A stretch of 64,000 nt of DNA from Tanytarsus gracilentus (lineage: Eukaryota; Arthropoda; Insecta; Diptera; Chironomidae), in assembly GCA_038502055.1 (NCBI GenBank), contig JAXRKN010000038.1, positions 2,542,001-2,606,000 of the forward strand, in the 5' to 3' direction. The notes under the pieces were generated by a model, which was not told the DNA's origin, ran no database searches, and was given only the letters and a program-made list of their open reading frames with translations. The stretch's first letter is position 1, and each line of letters opens with the position of its first letter. Below are positions 37,835 to 49,136 of this stretch, piece after piece. The translations under genes and the position numbers were made by a program.

Positions 37835-39794
37835 TTAAGCACTCGCTGGAATGGCTGAAATTGCTTCCGAGGCAAAATATTTCACGTCCACATCCGCATC
37901 GCCGTTCAATTGTTCGAGAATTGGTTTCACCTCGGCATCAATTGTGGCCTGATCCAAGAATGGTGAGATTTTCTGGAGGGTTTTAGCAACATTGAATCGA
38001 ACATTGGCAACGGAATCGCCAGCGAGGGTCTTGATGGTTGGTAAAAATAGTCGCTTGATTACATCGGCACCGACGACGTCAGCAAGAGCATTAATACAGA
38101 ACAAGCATGTCATTCCTAAATGAGAAGAAGAAAAATCGATAAAATATTCTCACATTTGCATATTCACCAATCACTTACGATGCAAGTAGTTGTTGTTTTT
38201 GCACATAACCAAAATTTGTGGAATTATGTTTGCCTCTGCCCACTGTGTCCCGAATGTTTGAACGATTTTCTTCATATTAAGGGTGGCCGCTTCACGAATC
38301 GCATAGACGTGGTCGTTGAGCCAGTTGAAGCACAAATCACGCAACTTTTGATTGAAATATTCCTGTCCCAATTGTCCGGCGAGTAATGGCATGTATTCGA
38401 TAATGGCTAAACGAACACGCCACTTGGAGTCCTCGGCCAATTCAACGATAGCCGGTAAAAGTGATTGTGAGAGCTGTTGAATCCCAATGACGTCATTGAT
38501 ACAATCCAAGGTCGAGATGATATTGAGACGTACTTCGGGCCATTCGTCAGTGAGTTGAGTCAAGAAGAGAGGGAGTAAGTGTTCAATTGTATTTTGTCGA
38601 CCGAAAATTGGACTTAAGCCCATAATAACCGAAGCTAATGCTGATTTGACGTGCTGGTTAGCGTCTGAAACGAGTTCTTTGATGTATGGCAAAATTGATG
38701 TCATGATAATTTGCTCGCGATTAGCCGGGTCCAAATTTGCGCAAAAGTCCTTGACTTTAGTGGCTGCAGATGCGCGAACTTCCGCCTCAGTGTCCTTAAG
38801 CAAATATTGAAATGCAGGAACCAAGTCCGTTTTTGTAATCTCCGGTCCGACTGCCTTTTGAAGATCAACAAACTTCTCGGCAACGACATAGCGAACACGC
38901 CATGAAGAGTCACTTGCGCACTGTCTCAATGTTGGCATAACTAAAGTCTCAACGTCCTCCTGCTGCAATAGCTGAGCAATACTAACACAAGCTTCAACAG
39001 CCAACAAACGAACTGAATCCTGATCGTCTTGTGCCAATTGAACAAACATGGGAATCAAGTCCGATTTCAAGAATTCCACTTCAACCACTTTGGCATATTC
39101 TCCAAGTTTTCCGGCAGCAGCACGTCTCACCATCGGTGTCTCATCTTGACACAACTGACGGAATAGATTACGAAGTTCGGCTTTAACGGATGCCGGGACA
39201 CGAGGATAGCAAACGGAAAATAATCCGCAAGCTGATGTACGTGATGTGAACCATTCGCCTGACACTAAGCGCTGTAGTGTAGGGATAACATGAATTTCTA
39301 AATCCTCGGCACTGTGTTGAGCGGCGACATTTCGCAATGACTCAACAGCCTTATCGCGCACAACGGTCTCTTCGACTGTCGCTAAGCTCTCGAGAGGAGG
39401 AATTAAATACATAGCAAAAGGTGGTCCACCAACGAGATCTAAAAAAAATTAGTTTTAAAAACATCCAGTAAGATCCAGCAGCCGAAATTTTACTCACTTG
39501 TAAAAGTTCCAAGTTGCTCGGCGAGGGCCAATAATACCTCATCTTCATCGTAAATAGTCTCTGTGAGAAAGGGAACAAGTTCAGTTCTTGTCCTCTCCTC
39601 GCCCAATGCCAATGCAATTGTCGATAATTTTTTGATTGAGTTCAAGCGAAGCTACAATTAAAAACGGGTTCCGCTTTATTATCAGATTCTAATGACATTA
39701 AACTTTTATTTCTCACCTGAATATCTTCATTCTTTAATTCATCGATCAATACTGCTATTGGATAGAGGGAATCGTCGCCTTTAGAATCCGCCAT
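37835..39794 (-). CDS. Pp2A-29B: PP2A scaffold subunit A (65 kDa, HEAT repeats)
   Basis: Structural A subunit of protein phosphatase 2A, which holds the catalytic C and regulatory B subunits. Minus-strand exons: 39794-39717, 39651-39498, 39438-38179 and 38115-37835, giving 590 residues, essentially identical in length to the animal family. The whole protein is made of HEAT repeats of about 39 residues, each with the recurring pattern of proline, aspartate and VR (VRRAAAGKLGEYA, VRLLAVEAC, WRVRYVVAEKF, VRASAATKVK, WRVRLAIIEYMPLLA, VYAIREAATLNMKKI). The N-terminus MADSKGDDSLYPIAVLIDEL and the final ASEAISAIPASA fit the family. Introns are short with consensus GTGAG/GTAAG donors. Confidence 0.97.
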
Positions 39795-40386
39795 TATCAA
39801 CTTTTTTTTCTCTCGCTCACTAACTCTTTTTGCCTCAATATATTTAACACTTTTTCAACACGTTCTTCGCCCTTCCGATGTAAGATGACACTCAATTTCC
39901 GTATAAAAGATGCTTATGCACAATTTAATGCTTACTTTGAAGCTTAATACTTCCTATTTAATGAGTTTTAACGCGAAAAAATGTGAATTAAAAATCCAAA
40001 GCAGTTTTTTCTGAATGAAGTGAATTTTAGGGCAAATGACTCACGTTCGAATCGAATTTTAGGGTGTGCACTTTTTTCGAGATGGAACTTTTCAAAAACA
40101 TTTTTAACGGCTATTCAAAATTCAAATTTTTATTTACTTAACATAAATTTTTATCACGATTTTTATAATGCATACACATACTAAATTTAACATTTTTAAA
40201 ATATCTACAGAACATACATTAACACCATAATCAATTAATTTAAAAAACATTACTCTAGATAAATTTTTCTAACGGCCTAAAAATTTTCAAAAAAATTCCG
40301 ATGTTTACAAAAAAAAAATATTTTTTTTCACGCACATTTTAAATAAACAATTTATTCAAGAATTTTATACAATTAAATAATTATAA
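39795..40386. promoter_or_regulatory. Divergent promoter region, PP2A-A/xmas
   Basis: About 0.6 kb between the start codons of two divergently transcribed housekeeping genes, so it must hold both promoters and 5' UTRs. It is AT-rich and I see no clear TATA box, in line with broad housekeeping promoters. The functional assignment rests on position only. Confidence 0.55.
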
Positions 40387-43300
40387 ATGGATAGTGACAC
40401 CAGTAATGGCTTAAAGAGTGTGAGGTGAGTGGAGGATGAGATTAATAATGTAAGTAATTTCATAAAAATGCTAAATTTCAGCTGCACAAAACTTCCCGAG
40501 GCCTTTATGATTGACAAGCAAGAATCGAAAAAGTTCTTCAGTCAGTATGGCAACATTCGAAGATTCATTCTGTATCCGTCAAGATGTGAATGCGTGGTTG
40601 AATATGAGACAACGGAAGGTGCTCAGAATGCTCTTAATGCAAAAGTTGATTTTTTAATATCGCCAGCAGATCCAGCTAGGCAATCGCCCAAAAATGAATA
40701 CTTTTTAGATCCTGACGTTCAATCGGAATTAAATTCAATGATGCCCGCTGGACTTAAGGCACCAATTAAACCTCAAGCTGGTATGTTTATTTAAGTTTCA
40801 TTCACTGCTGGATGTTAAAATAAACCTTTTTAGCTCCTGCTGCCATCGAAAGTTCATTTAAAAATCCACCGCAGAGCTTTTTTAAGCCTTCAAAGACATT
40901 TACAACGATCAAAGCTAAAACAGAGCCACTCACAGTACAAACCTCCCACGCAGATCCACGTCAAGTTCAGATGGCTCGTAATGAACTCGAAAATTTATGC
41001 AAAAAACCCGCCAAATTCGCCGATGAAAAGTAATATGTTCATTATTTTACTAAATTGATCATTAATAGTAACAAACTATTTTAGATTTGCTATTTTAGAT
41101 GCGCGGGATAAGCTGTATCGATTAATCACAACGAAGCCAGCTGATATCCGAAGGCATGAAGTGGCAAAAGGAACTTGTCCGGATATGTGTCCTGAAAAAG
41201 AGAGATTGATGCGAGAAGCGAGACTTCAAGTGGCTTCCTTCGAGTTCGATGAAAATGGCGAATTTTTAGATCCAACGAGAGCAATTAAGCAATATTCGCG
41301 TAGCTCTGCCGATCAGGAGACGCCTCTTCCTCATGAACTTCGACCCGAATCTGTGCTCAAAACAACAATGACTTATATTTTACACAATATCATGAACTTG
41401 GCTGACGATGAAAATACATCAATGAGCGATTGGTTTCATTTTATTTGGGATCGAACACGAGGAATAAGAAAAGATATCACACAACAAGAATTATGCTCAC
41501 CAACATCAGTTGAATTAATTGAGCAGTGTACACGATTTCATATTCATTGCTCAGCGAGATTGATTGAGGAAGAGCCGAGTGTGTTTGATAGAAAAATTAA
41601 CGACGAAAATTTAACAAAATCACTTCAAACGTTGAAGTACATGTATGATGATCTTAAAATGAAGAAAGTTAAGTGTGGAAATGAAGCGGAATTTAGAGCT
41701 TATGTGGTGCTTCTTAATCTCAACGATCCTGGAAACTTTTTATGGGAAATTAAGCAACTAGAGAAAGACATTTTGAAGTCGAAGGAAGTGCGATTTGCAT
41801 TGCAAGTTTACTTTGCTGTCTCTCTAAATAATTACGTTAAATTTTTCAACCTCCTCAAAGAAGCATCGTACATGAATGCGTGCATTATGCTGAGGTATTT
41901 TACTCAAATTCGAATCAAGGCAAGCAGCATAATCATTCGCTCATATGTATCGAGGCGTGGTCAAGGTGTTAACATCACGCTGTCCTATTTAACGGAAATT
42001 CTTGCATTTGAAGACGACGATGCGACAGCAAATTTTATGACCTACCACGGAGCAACGTGCGATAAAGAAAATGACAATGTTAACATCGATTCGAGGACAT
42101 TTGGAAATCCTGAAGTGCCTTGGCCAATGGAGCGAGCATTAGAGATGGTCGAATCAAAGTTGGAAGTATCGGTAGCTGAAGCTATTTGTGGGAGTGAATT
42201 GCCTGACCCTGAATGCTTTTTGAACTTTGTTCCTCACGTCAGTTTCAATGAAAGTGGATTCTTAAAGAAGGAATCTTTCTATGCCGAAGATCAAAATGGT
42301 CCACTACCCGTAAAAGATGGAGTTTTTAAAGTGCCTAGAGAATCACCACCCGTGTCACCTGTCTCGAGAAATCAATTTCAGCCAAAATCAAAGCCCGATC
42401 AGCCAGATGGAAGTAAGAATGTGTTCGCTAAAGCAAATCCATTTGAAACTACTTACGGTCAGACAAAAGTTCCCAGCATATTTGGAATGCCTAAGTTTTT
42501 GTCGAGTAGCTCCGAGAGCAGTCCCACGAATCCTTCAAGTGTCTTTAATAAGGCCCAAGAATGTTTCGGTGCAAAAGCTATTGTATCGCTGAATCCATTT
42601 GGCAAGCCTATAACGACAAATCAATCATCTATTTTTAATGTCAATCCTCCACAATTTGGCTCAAACAACATACCAAAGCCTGACTTTTCATTCACTCAAG
42701 TTGTGCAACAGTCTGCAATTCAAAAAGAACAGGAGATAAGAAAACGACTTGAAGAGGAACAAAGAAAAAGATTGTTGGAAGAAGAAGAAATAAGAAAGGA
42801 AAAAGAAGCGAGAGAACAGGAGCTAAGAGAATTGGAGGAAAGACGTCGTAGACTAGAAGAAGAAGCTAAAAAGCAAGCTCAACTAGCTGAACTTAAACGC
42901 ATACAGGACGAAGAAAATAAAAAGAGAGAACTCGAGAAACTTCGACTTAAGAAACTTCATGACGACTCGCAAGCCATTCTCGATTCATTAATTAATGAAA
43001 TTGTCTCATCTCACGTTACTGCCGAATCTAAAATCGCAGTTAAAATTTACGTAGAACTTCCGCGTGACTTTTACGACGCACTCGAACATGACACTGTCGT
43101 TGAAGAGCTTTTCAAAATCTACAATCAAGAGCTTACCTGCTATGTCAATTCAATGCGTGACAAATATCGAACACTCTCAAAATTCTTTAGTGATTGGCGA
43201 ACGATAACAGAAAAGCAAATTGAAAAGCGACGAAAGCTTTCGAATATTGGCTGCATGTCATTGAATCAATCACTTGAAGAGCACGCTAGTGCTGTGTATC

Positions 43301-45006
43301 ATCCACAACAAAAAGCCACACTCTCAAACATGAAGCAGTATTTAGCTGGAACTTCACAGAATATTAATCTGCCGAATTTAGATGTCTATAGGCAAATTGA
43401 TTTGTTCAAGGACTTGAAAATGGCAACTAGCCTACCCGATAAATTCTACTGGAAGATTTTAATATCAGTTCCATTGAGAAATGAAGAAAACTGTTCGGGA
43501 TTTTCAAGCTTCATCAAAAAATGGTTGACAAAAACGTTCAATGTTAAAGAAAATGAGGACATTTTTTATCTCGAGAAACGAATTATGCGACAAACTATGA
43601 GCATGGCCTCTATTTGTATGAGAAAGATTCAAGGTATGAAATTGCAATTATTCATTAAATTAGTTTTAAATAATTTTAAATTTCTAGGAATTGAAGCGTT
43701 TAATGAGAAAAACGAGAAGAGCATCGAAGTTCTTAACAATGCAAATAGTGTACAATTTTTCTGCACGACAGCAAACATGGCTCAAGCAAGAAAGCGATTA
43801 CAGAAAATCCTTAATAATCTCAATCATCCCGTTTCTGTTTCAATCGTTGTTTATAAAAATCTCGTCGAAATTGATGACGAAGCACTCATTGCACAGCATA
43901 TGGATTTAAAAAAGGAATCAAATGTCATCGATTTTGAGATTAATCTCTTTTATGAATGTCATGAGAAAATGAAGGACTTGACGGATGTTGTGCTTGAGAG
44001 TTGCTGTTTCCTTTGCGAGTCATTTGCAAATCAACTGCAGAAGGAGGATGTGAAGATTTTTGATTTGGAAATGCAACAAATTCATGACTTTTTCCTCTGC
44101 TGCTTAGGCGATGAAATGTGGCAAAGAATTGAGAATTCGTGTCGTGATAGCAAGGAATTCAATAAACACTTAATGTCGTTTAATAATGTCATTCATGTCT
44201 ACAACGAATGCATTGACAAGATTATTGAAATTGTAGATAAAGATTTTGGAAATCTTCCAACATTATCGTCAGAATTTCGCAAGCAACTTCCAGCGATTGA
44301 GCCAAGAATTCCAAATAGTTTTGAATACTTTCCTGAAGACTGGAAATCGGCTGGAAACCAAAAAAGTGTCAAAGCATTACTTCGAGACATGAAAATGAAC
44401 AAAATGGTTAATGACAATTTTAGGAATTTCAATGACTATAAAGACAAACTTGATATATTTCTCAAATCAAACATGCCAGCACAGAGTGAGCACGTTTTTA
44501 ATGCTGTAATTGAGAAAGTGATCAACGGATTTTATCGCCTTCAACTTCAATCAAACGATTTTTCAAATGACTTTGTCGTACATTCTCTTGAGAAACTTCG
44601 ATGGATGGAATTTTTCGGAGATATTGTTGTGGGAAGATTTAACGAAGTCTATCAACGACACAAACATTTACCATCATTTGTGGTGTACTATAAGCGAGAT
44701 TTTAGATGCTATAGAGTTCCATGGTGGTACAAAATAAACTTTCCCAACACAACAGAACACTCATCATCTGAACCGTCAAAGAAACGCCGTAAAACCTCAG
44801 AAATATTTGACAAAAATGATTTCGAAGCTCTCTTAAAGAAAGGCGTCGAATGCAGCAAGAAAGTCAACGATATCATTAGCAAGTCACGCCAAAATCTCTC
44901 ACAAACACGAGTGGACTCAAAAACATTTGATCAGTATTTAGACAAGTGCGAAGAAAAATTTCGAGGAATGCAGAGCTCGCTTGGCTCAATGATTCTAAAT
45001 GAGTGA
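40387..45006 (+). CDS. xmas: xmas / GANP-Sac3 subunit of TREX-2 mRNA export complex
   Basis: Scaffold of the TREX-2 complex at the nuclear pore, coupling transcription to mRNA export with ENY2, PCID2 and centrin-type partners. Exons: 40387-40424, 40482-40780, 40834-41029, 41085-43633 and 43688-45006, giving 1466 residues. An RRM-like fold lies at about 14-75 (KLPEAFMIDKQESKKFF to EGAQNAL). The SAC3/GANP signature GTCPDMCPEKERLMRE is at about 206, with the Sac3 helical domain to about 470. An FG-like, proline/serine-rich stretch follows (NPFETTYG, FGMPKF, NPFGKP). A charged coiled coil of Glu/Arg/Lys spans about 726-810, and a long helical C-terminal region contains the conserved WWYKINFP near the end. 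The fourth intron (43634-43687) is 54 bp and free of stops, so the frame also stays open if it is retained. The PMM gene ends about 70 bp downstream on the other strand. Confidence 0.94.
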
Positions 45007-45077
45007 ATTTAAAAAATTAAGATTACATAAAGTTTAAAGTTTTTTTTTACAAAAATGGAATGTATTGAATTTTTTAA

Positions 45078-45876
45078 TCACAAATTAAACATTTCAGATA
45101 AAACTTTTTGAGTTTCTCGAAAATTCTCAACTTTATGTCCAATCGTCGTTGGATGCTCATAAATCTCATAATCATTTCCTCCCTGTTCAGTTTGGTCGCC
45201 AAAAAAGTGAATTTCTTTGAATCTATTTTGTGGAAGCCTCGAAAGACAAAATGATTTATCCCAGCCGAGTGGATAAACATCAAAACTTATCTGACCTCCT
45301 ATTGCATATGACAGATCAACATCGTTGAATTCTTGTTTAAGAGATTTAATCATTTCGACTCTTATCTTATGCTTTTCATCAAAATCATGGAAAATTCTTC
45401 GCTCTTCATTCGTGCATTGTCTTCCACATGGAGCGATGTTCATCATTCCTAGTTTAATTAAATTATTAAAAAGTTAATTAAAATTGTTTTTTACCATTTC
45501 TATATTCAATGAAAGTTCCCCTCTTAAACGGCAATTTCAAATCTGCTATATAGCGCAATGTTGAATTTATAAATTTCGTCAAAGTTTCCTCTCCTAGTTT
45601 TTCACTAAACGATGATTTTTGCACCTCAACGCCTTTCTCAATGTGAACAATTCCATTCTCAGGAAAAATAAAGTCGAATTCTTTTAGAATTTTCTTTCCA
45701 TTTAATTGCTCATAAACTTTCTCGATATTCGCTCCCGTTACAATCGCAATATTTGCCAATGGTTTGACTCGTTCATAAAGGAATTTTTCAAAATTTGAAT
45801 CTATCACGTCGCGAGCTTCCGTTAAAGTTTTATCGACATCAAAAAGTAACAAAATTTCGTCTCGTTTAAGAGACAT
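45078..45876 (-). CDS. Pmm2: Phosphomannomutase
   Basis: HAD-superfamily eukaryotic phosphomannomutase converting mannose-6-phosphate to mannose-1-phosphate, which feeds GDP-mannose, N-glycans and GPI anchors. Minus-strand exons: 45876-45495 and 45448-45078, separated by a 46-bp intron, giving 250 residues (human PMM2 246). The catalytic DVDKTLT motif is at residues 13-19, with the nucleophile at D13 and the general acid at D15. Further family marks are IVTGAN, FPENG, KRGTFIEYRNGMMNIAPCGR, the metal-binding GGQISFDVYPLGWDKSF and the HFFGDQTEQGGNDYEI loop. All expected residues appear intact. Cytosolic. Confidence 0.97.
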
Positions 45877-46112
45877 TTAATAAACTTTTAAGCAAACAAG
45901 TTGCCGATGATAAGAAACAAAACGAACTGAAGTTACATGGAGAAGAGAAAAGAGAATCAAAAAATTCCATTACGTTCGTAATAAAGCGAAAGCTTTTCGA
46001 TGTGTGAACAAATTTACTCAGTTTTAAAGTCGCTCCAAAATTTATTGCCAAAAATTCTATAAATACGCCACAAATGCATTTAAAATTCTCATTTTATTGT
46101 GAATTTTTGAAA
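45877..46112. other. Short divergent spacer, PMM/lipase 1
   Basis: Only about 0.24 kb lies between the divergent start codons of the phosphomannomutase and lipase genes. A TATA-like box belongs to the lipase side. Confidence 0.5.
46058..46065 (+). promoter_or_regulatory. TATA box of lipase 1
   Basis: TATAAATA lies about 55 bp upstream of the lipase 1 ATG. With initiation about 30 bp downstream, this gives a 5' UTR of roughly 25 nt, plausible for a highly expressed secreted-protein gene. Confidence 0.5.
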
Positions 46113-47435
46113 ATGAAGGTTTTTGCTGAAATTTTGAGCTTTCTATGTAAAAATCGCCAAAAATCTTTGAATAAAATTTATATTTTAAATATTTTCTAGG
46201 GATATTTTCAATATTTGCAAAGTGTGAATTGTTTCCAAATGTTGAATTCGTGTTTTATGTCGGGTAAAAATTTTAAAACTTTAAAAAATTATTTTAATAA
46301 TTTTTTTTTGAAGACCGCACTACTACCCGGAATATTTTTCAATACCTTACTTCGAAAACATTTCAACCCATCCTTCATTTGACAAAGATTTAACAACAAT
46401 GATTTATATCCACGGTTATACTGAGGGAATTTCAACTAAAAGTGTTCAAACCGTAATAAGTGCGTATCAAAAAAGAAATGACACGAACATTTTCGTTCTC
46501 AATTGGCAAAACTACTCTTCAGGAAATTATGTAACTGATGCTATACCGCATGCCATAGGAGTAAGTTTACATAAAAGTTGATTTAGGTTAGAAAGTCACG
46601 AAGTCTTATGAATACAGATTGGAAACTTAATTGGAATTTCCATTTCCTATTGGATCGAGCATGGGGTTCTTGATAACGAGAAACTTCATATTGTCGGTAA
46701 TTGAAAGAGAATTTGGTTAACATTTTATGATTTAATTACATCTAGTTTATTTTCAGGACATTCACTGGGCGCACAACTTGCCGGATATATTGGAAAATCT
46801 TTGACATTTTTCACGCGTGGTAACAAGAGGATTAAAAGAATCACTGGTAAGTTTATTTAAAAAAGAAAATTTTTGATTCAAAAATATTTTTATTTATCAG
46901 GTCTCGACCCGGCCAAACCACTTTGGTATACTAATTTGACGAGTGCACTGACATACATTAGTAAAGACGATGCGGAAGTAATTTTATGAAATTTTTGAAA
47001 AATTAATTTGACGTTAATTTGAGTTCGTTTTAGTTAGTGGACATCATACACACCAATTCTGGATTATTAGGCGCAGCCATCTCAGTCGGCAATTGCGACT
47101 TTTTCCCTAACGGCGGAATACTTCAGCCTGGCTGTCTAACTCATCCAGAGCCACATTGTGATCATGCACGGAGCTGGTACTACTATGCTGAGAGTGTCGA
47201 AAATGAGGAACCAACTTTCGATTCAATTCGCTGCGATAGTTATAGCGAATTTAAAAAACTGAACTGCACTGATAGTGAGTCAATCACCTACATGGGTTAC
47301 TATGCACCGATGGAATGTTCCGGGGAGTATTATTTACAAACAAATTCAAAATCACCTTTCTCACGTGGTGTCTTTGGCCTTCAATACTATCCATCGATTG
47401 ACACTGACCGTCAAGTTGGAAATGAGGAAAATTAA
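46113..47435 (+). CDS. Secreted lipase 1, pancreatic-lipase family
   Basis: Secreted alpha/beta-hydrolase of the insect pancreatic lipase/phospholipase A1 group. Seven exons: 46113-46146, 46200-46263, 46314-46560, 46618-46696, 46757-46846, 46901-46977 and 47034-47435, giving 330 residues. The N-terminus is a hydrophobic signal peptide split by the first intron. The TMIYIHGYTEG strand carries the oxyanion-hole region. The catalytic triad is complete: Ser in GHSLGAQ (about S144), Asp in LDPAKP (about D174) and His in CDHARSWYYYAES (about H241). Paired cysteines near the C-terminus fit the family disulfides. The lid and C-terminal PLAT domain of pancreatic lipase are short or absent, as usual for insect members. 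Substrate cannot be told. It is the most divergent of the three adjacent lipases and has the most introns. AATAAA signals lie at about 47490 and 47503. Confidence 0.88.
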
Positions 47436-47646
47436 TTGTTAAAAATTTGTTGTTGGTTTCTTATCGTCACGAAGGGTGCAATTAAATGTAATAAATTTAG
47501 ACAATAAAGAAATTGCACAATACTTGACCCGTTTATGTCACTTTGCGAATTATTATTAACTAACTATGAAAAAAAGATAGTCACGAACTTTCGTGCACTT
47601 ACAGTTTTTTCATATGTAGTTTATTTCCAGAAGTGGGCGGTTCATG

Positions 47647-48881
47647 ATGTGGCGATGGATATTTGCCCTGAGCACCCTCCTAGTGAACTTTAGTTTTGGC
47701 CAGAAGTTTCAAGATCTCCAATTCCTCTTTGTGAATGGGTTCAAAAGTTCAATGCACTACATCTCGAATTGATGACATTCAATTTTTAATTTTTTGTTCA
47801 CAGCGACACTCCAACGCAGTTCGAGGCATTTTATTTTAACGAAACATCAAAGTTGCTTTCTCATCCTGACTTCGATGTTAATAGTCCGACTATGCTTTAT
47901 TGCTACGGATATACGGAACATTTTTTCAGAAACAGCACACAAACCGTTCTCGATGCTTACATTTTTCGTGGCGGCTACAATCTTCTCGTCGTTGAGTGGT
48001 CAAAATATTCTGGTGGAAATTATTATTTTGAAGCGATTCCAAACTCGCGAGTTGTTGGCGATGAAGTTGGAAAGAAATTGTGGAGCATGAAAAGTGAAGG
48101 ATTTGATTTGGACAGTTTTGAGCTTGTTGGTCATTCTCTTGGAGGTCAACTAGTAGGATTCGTTGGACGATCAGTGTACAAGCATTCATCAAACACGTAC
48201 AAAATGCCAAGGGTAATTTCTTTGGATCCAGGTAAATTTTTATAAAATAATAAACAGCGTCTAATAAATTGAAATTTAACTTTCAGCCGGTCCTTTCTTT
48301 TACGGATTCAACGAAGTTTTCAATAAGCCTTTGAATAAAAATGACGCTCAAGTTGTGCATGTGATACACACCGACTCTAATTTTTTTGGCGCTCCGAGTA
48401 AATGCGGTCATGCTGATTTTTGGCCAAACGGTAAATTTTTTGCAATTAAATATTTTTTATTAACCGCTTAAATTTAGGAGGGAGAAACCAACCAGGTTGC
48501 AGGCGAGCTAACATCAATATTAATGATGAAAACAGTAAAAAACAAACTCGAAAATATTTGAAAATATATTTTTAAATTTAATAAATTCTAGATTTTTGTT
48601 CTCATCGTCGTTCATGGGCTTACTATGCCGAGTCAGTGAGGACAACCGATCAAGAAACATTCAAAGCTGTTCCATGTGCATCTTGGAAAGATTTTATGCA
48701 AAACAAATGTCCCGAAAATGAGACGTACAATCAAGGTTTTATGGGGATTGATGGAGCTTCCAATCTTTTGGGTGATTTCTTTCTTCAAACTAATCAAGAG
48801 CCACCCTTCAATCGAGGACCACGCGGAATTTTTTACGATGAAACAATTGATGATTCCAAAGATGAATTTAATAGCATTTAA
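47647..48881 (+). CDS. Secreted lipase 2, pancreatic-lipase family
   Basis: Close tandem paralog of lipase 3 and more distant paralog of lipase 1. Exons: 47647-47738, 47804-48231, 48287-48430, 48478-48534 and 48592-48881, giving 336 residues. An in-frame ATG one codon earlier (47644) is possible, but the second ATG is the one shared with lipase 3. Signal peptide MWRWIFALSTLLVNFSFG. The catalytic triad is intact: GHSLGGQ (about S142), SLDPAG, and CSHRRSWAYYAES. Intron 1 needs an unusual GTTCAA donor, placed there because it keeps frame and gives an exon junction equivalent to lipase 1. Intron 4 (48535-48591) has no counterpart in lipase 3; without it the frame hits a stop. Probable digestive or reproductive phospholipase/galactolipase activity is inference. 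AATAAA at about 48899. Confidence 0.86.
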
Positions 48882-49057
48882 TTACTTTTTTATGGTGAAA
48901 ATAAATTTATTTGGTTGAAATCTTTTAATTTCTGAAAGGATGTTAGAAAATACTTTTTCTAAGTTAAAAGACATCAGTAGTAAAAAAAATTTTGACTGGC
49001 CAAAATGTCCTGAACTCAAAAATTGTCAATGCACGAAAGGTCGTGACTACATTTTTT

Positions 49058-49065
49058 TATAAATA
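49058..49065 (+). promoter_or_regulatory. TATA box of lipase 3
   Basis: TATAAATA about 72 bp upstream of the lipase 3 ATG, the same octamer as seen before lipase 1. No equivalent was seen before lipase 2. Confidence 0.45.
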
Positions 49066-49136
49066 GTTAAAAGTGACACTTTTGTACATTTACAATTTTT
49101 CCATTGTAGTCTATTTTCAATAGTCGACGATTTACG

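Noticed and set aside
42317..43909. Overlapping open frames within xmas
   Set aside because: They are out-of-frame shadows of the long xmas coding exons.
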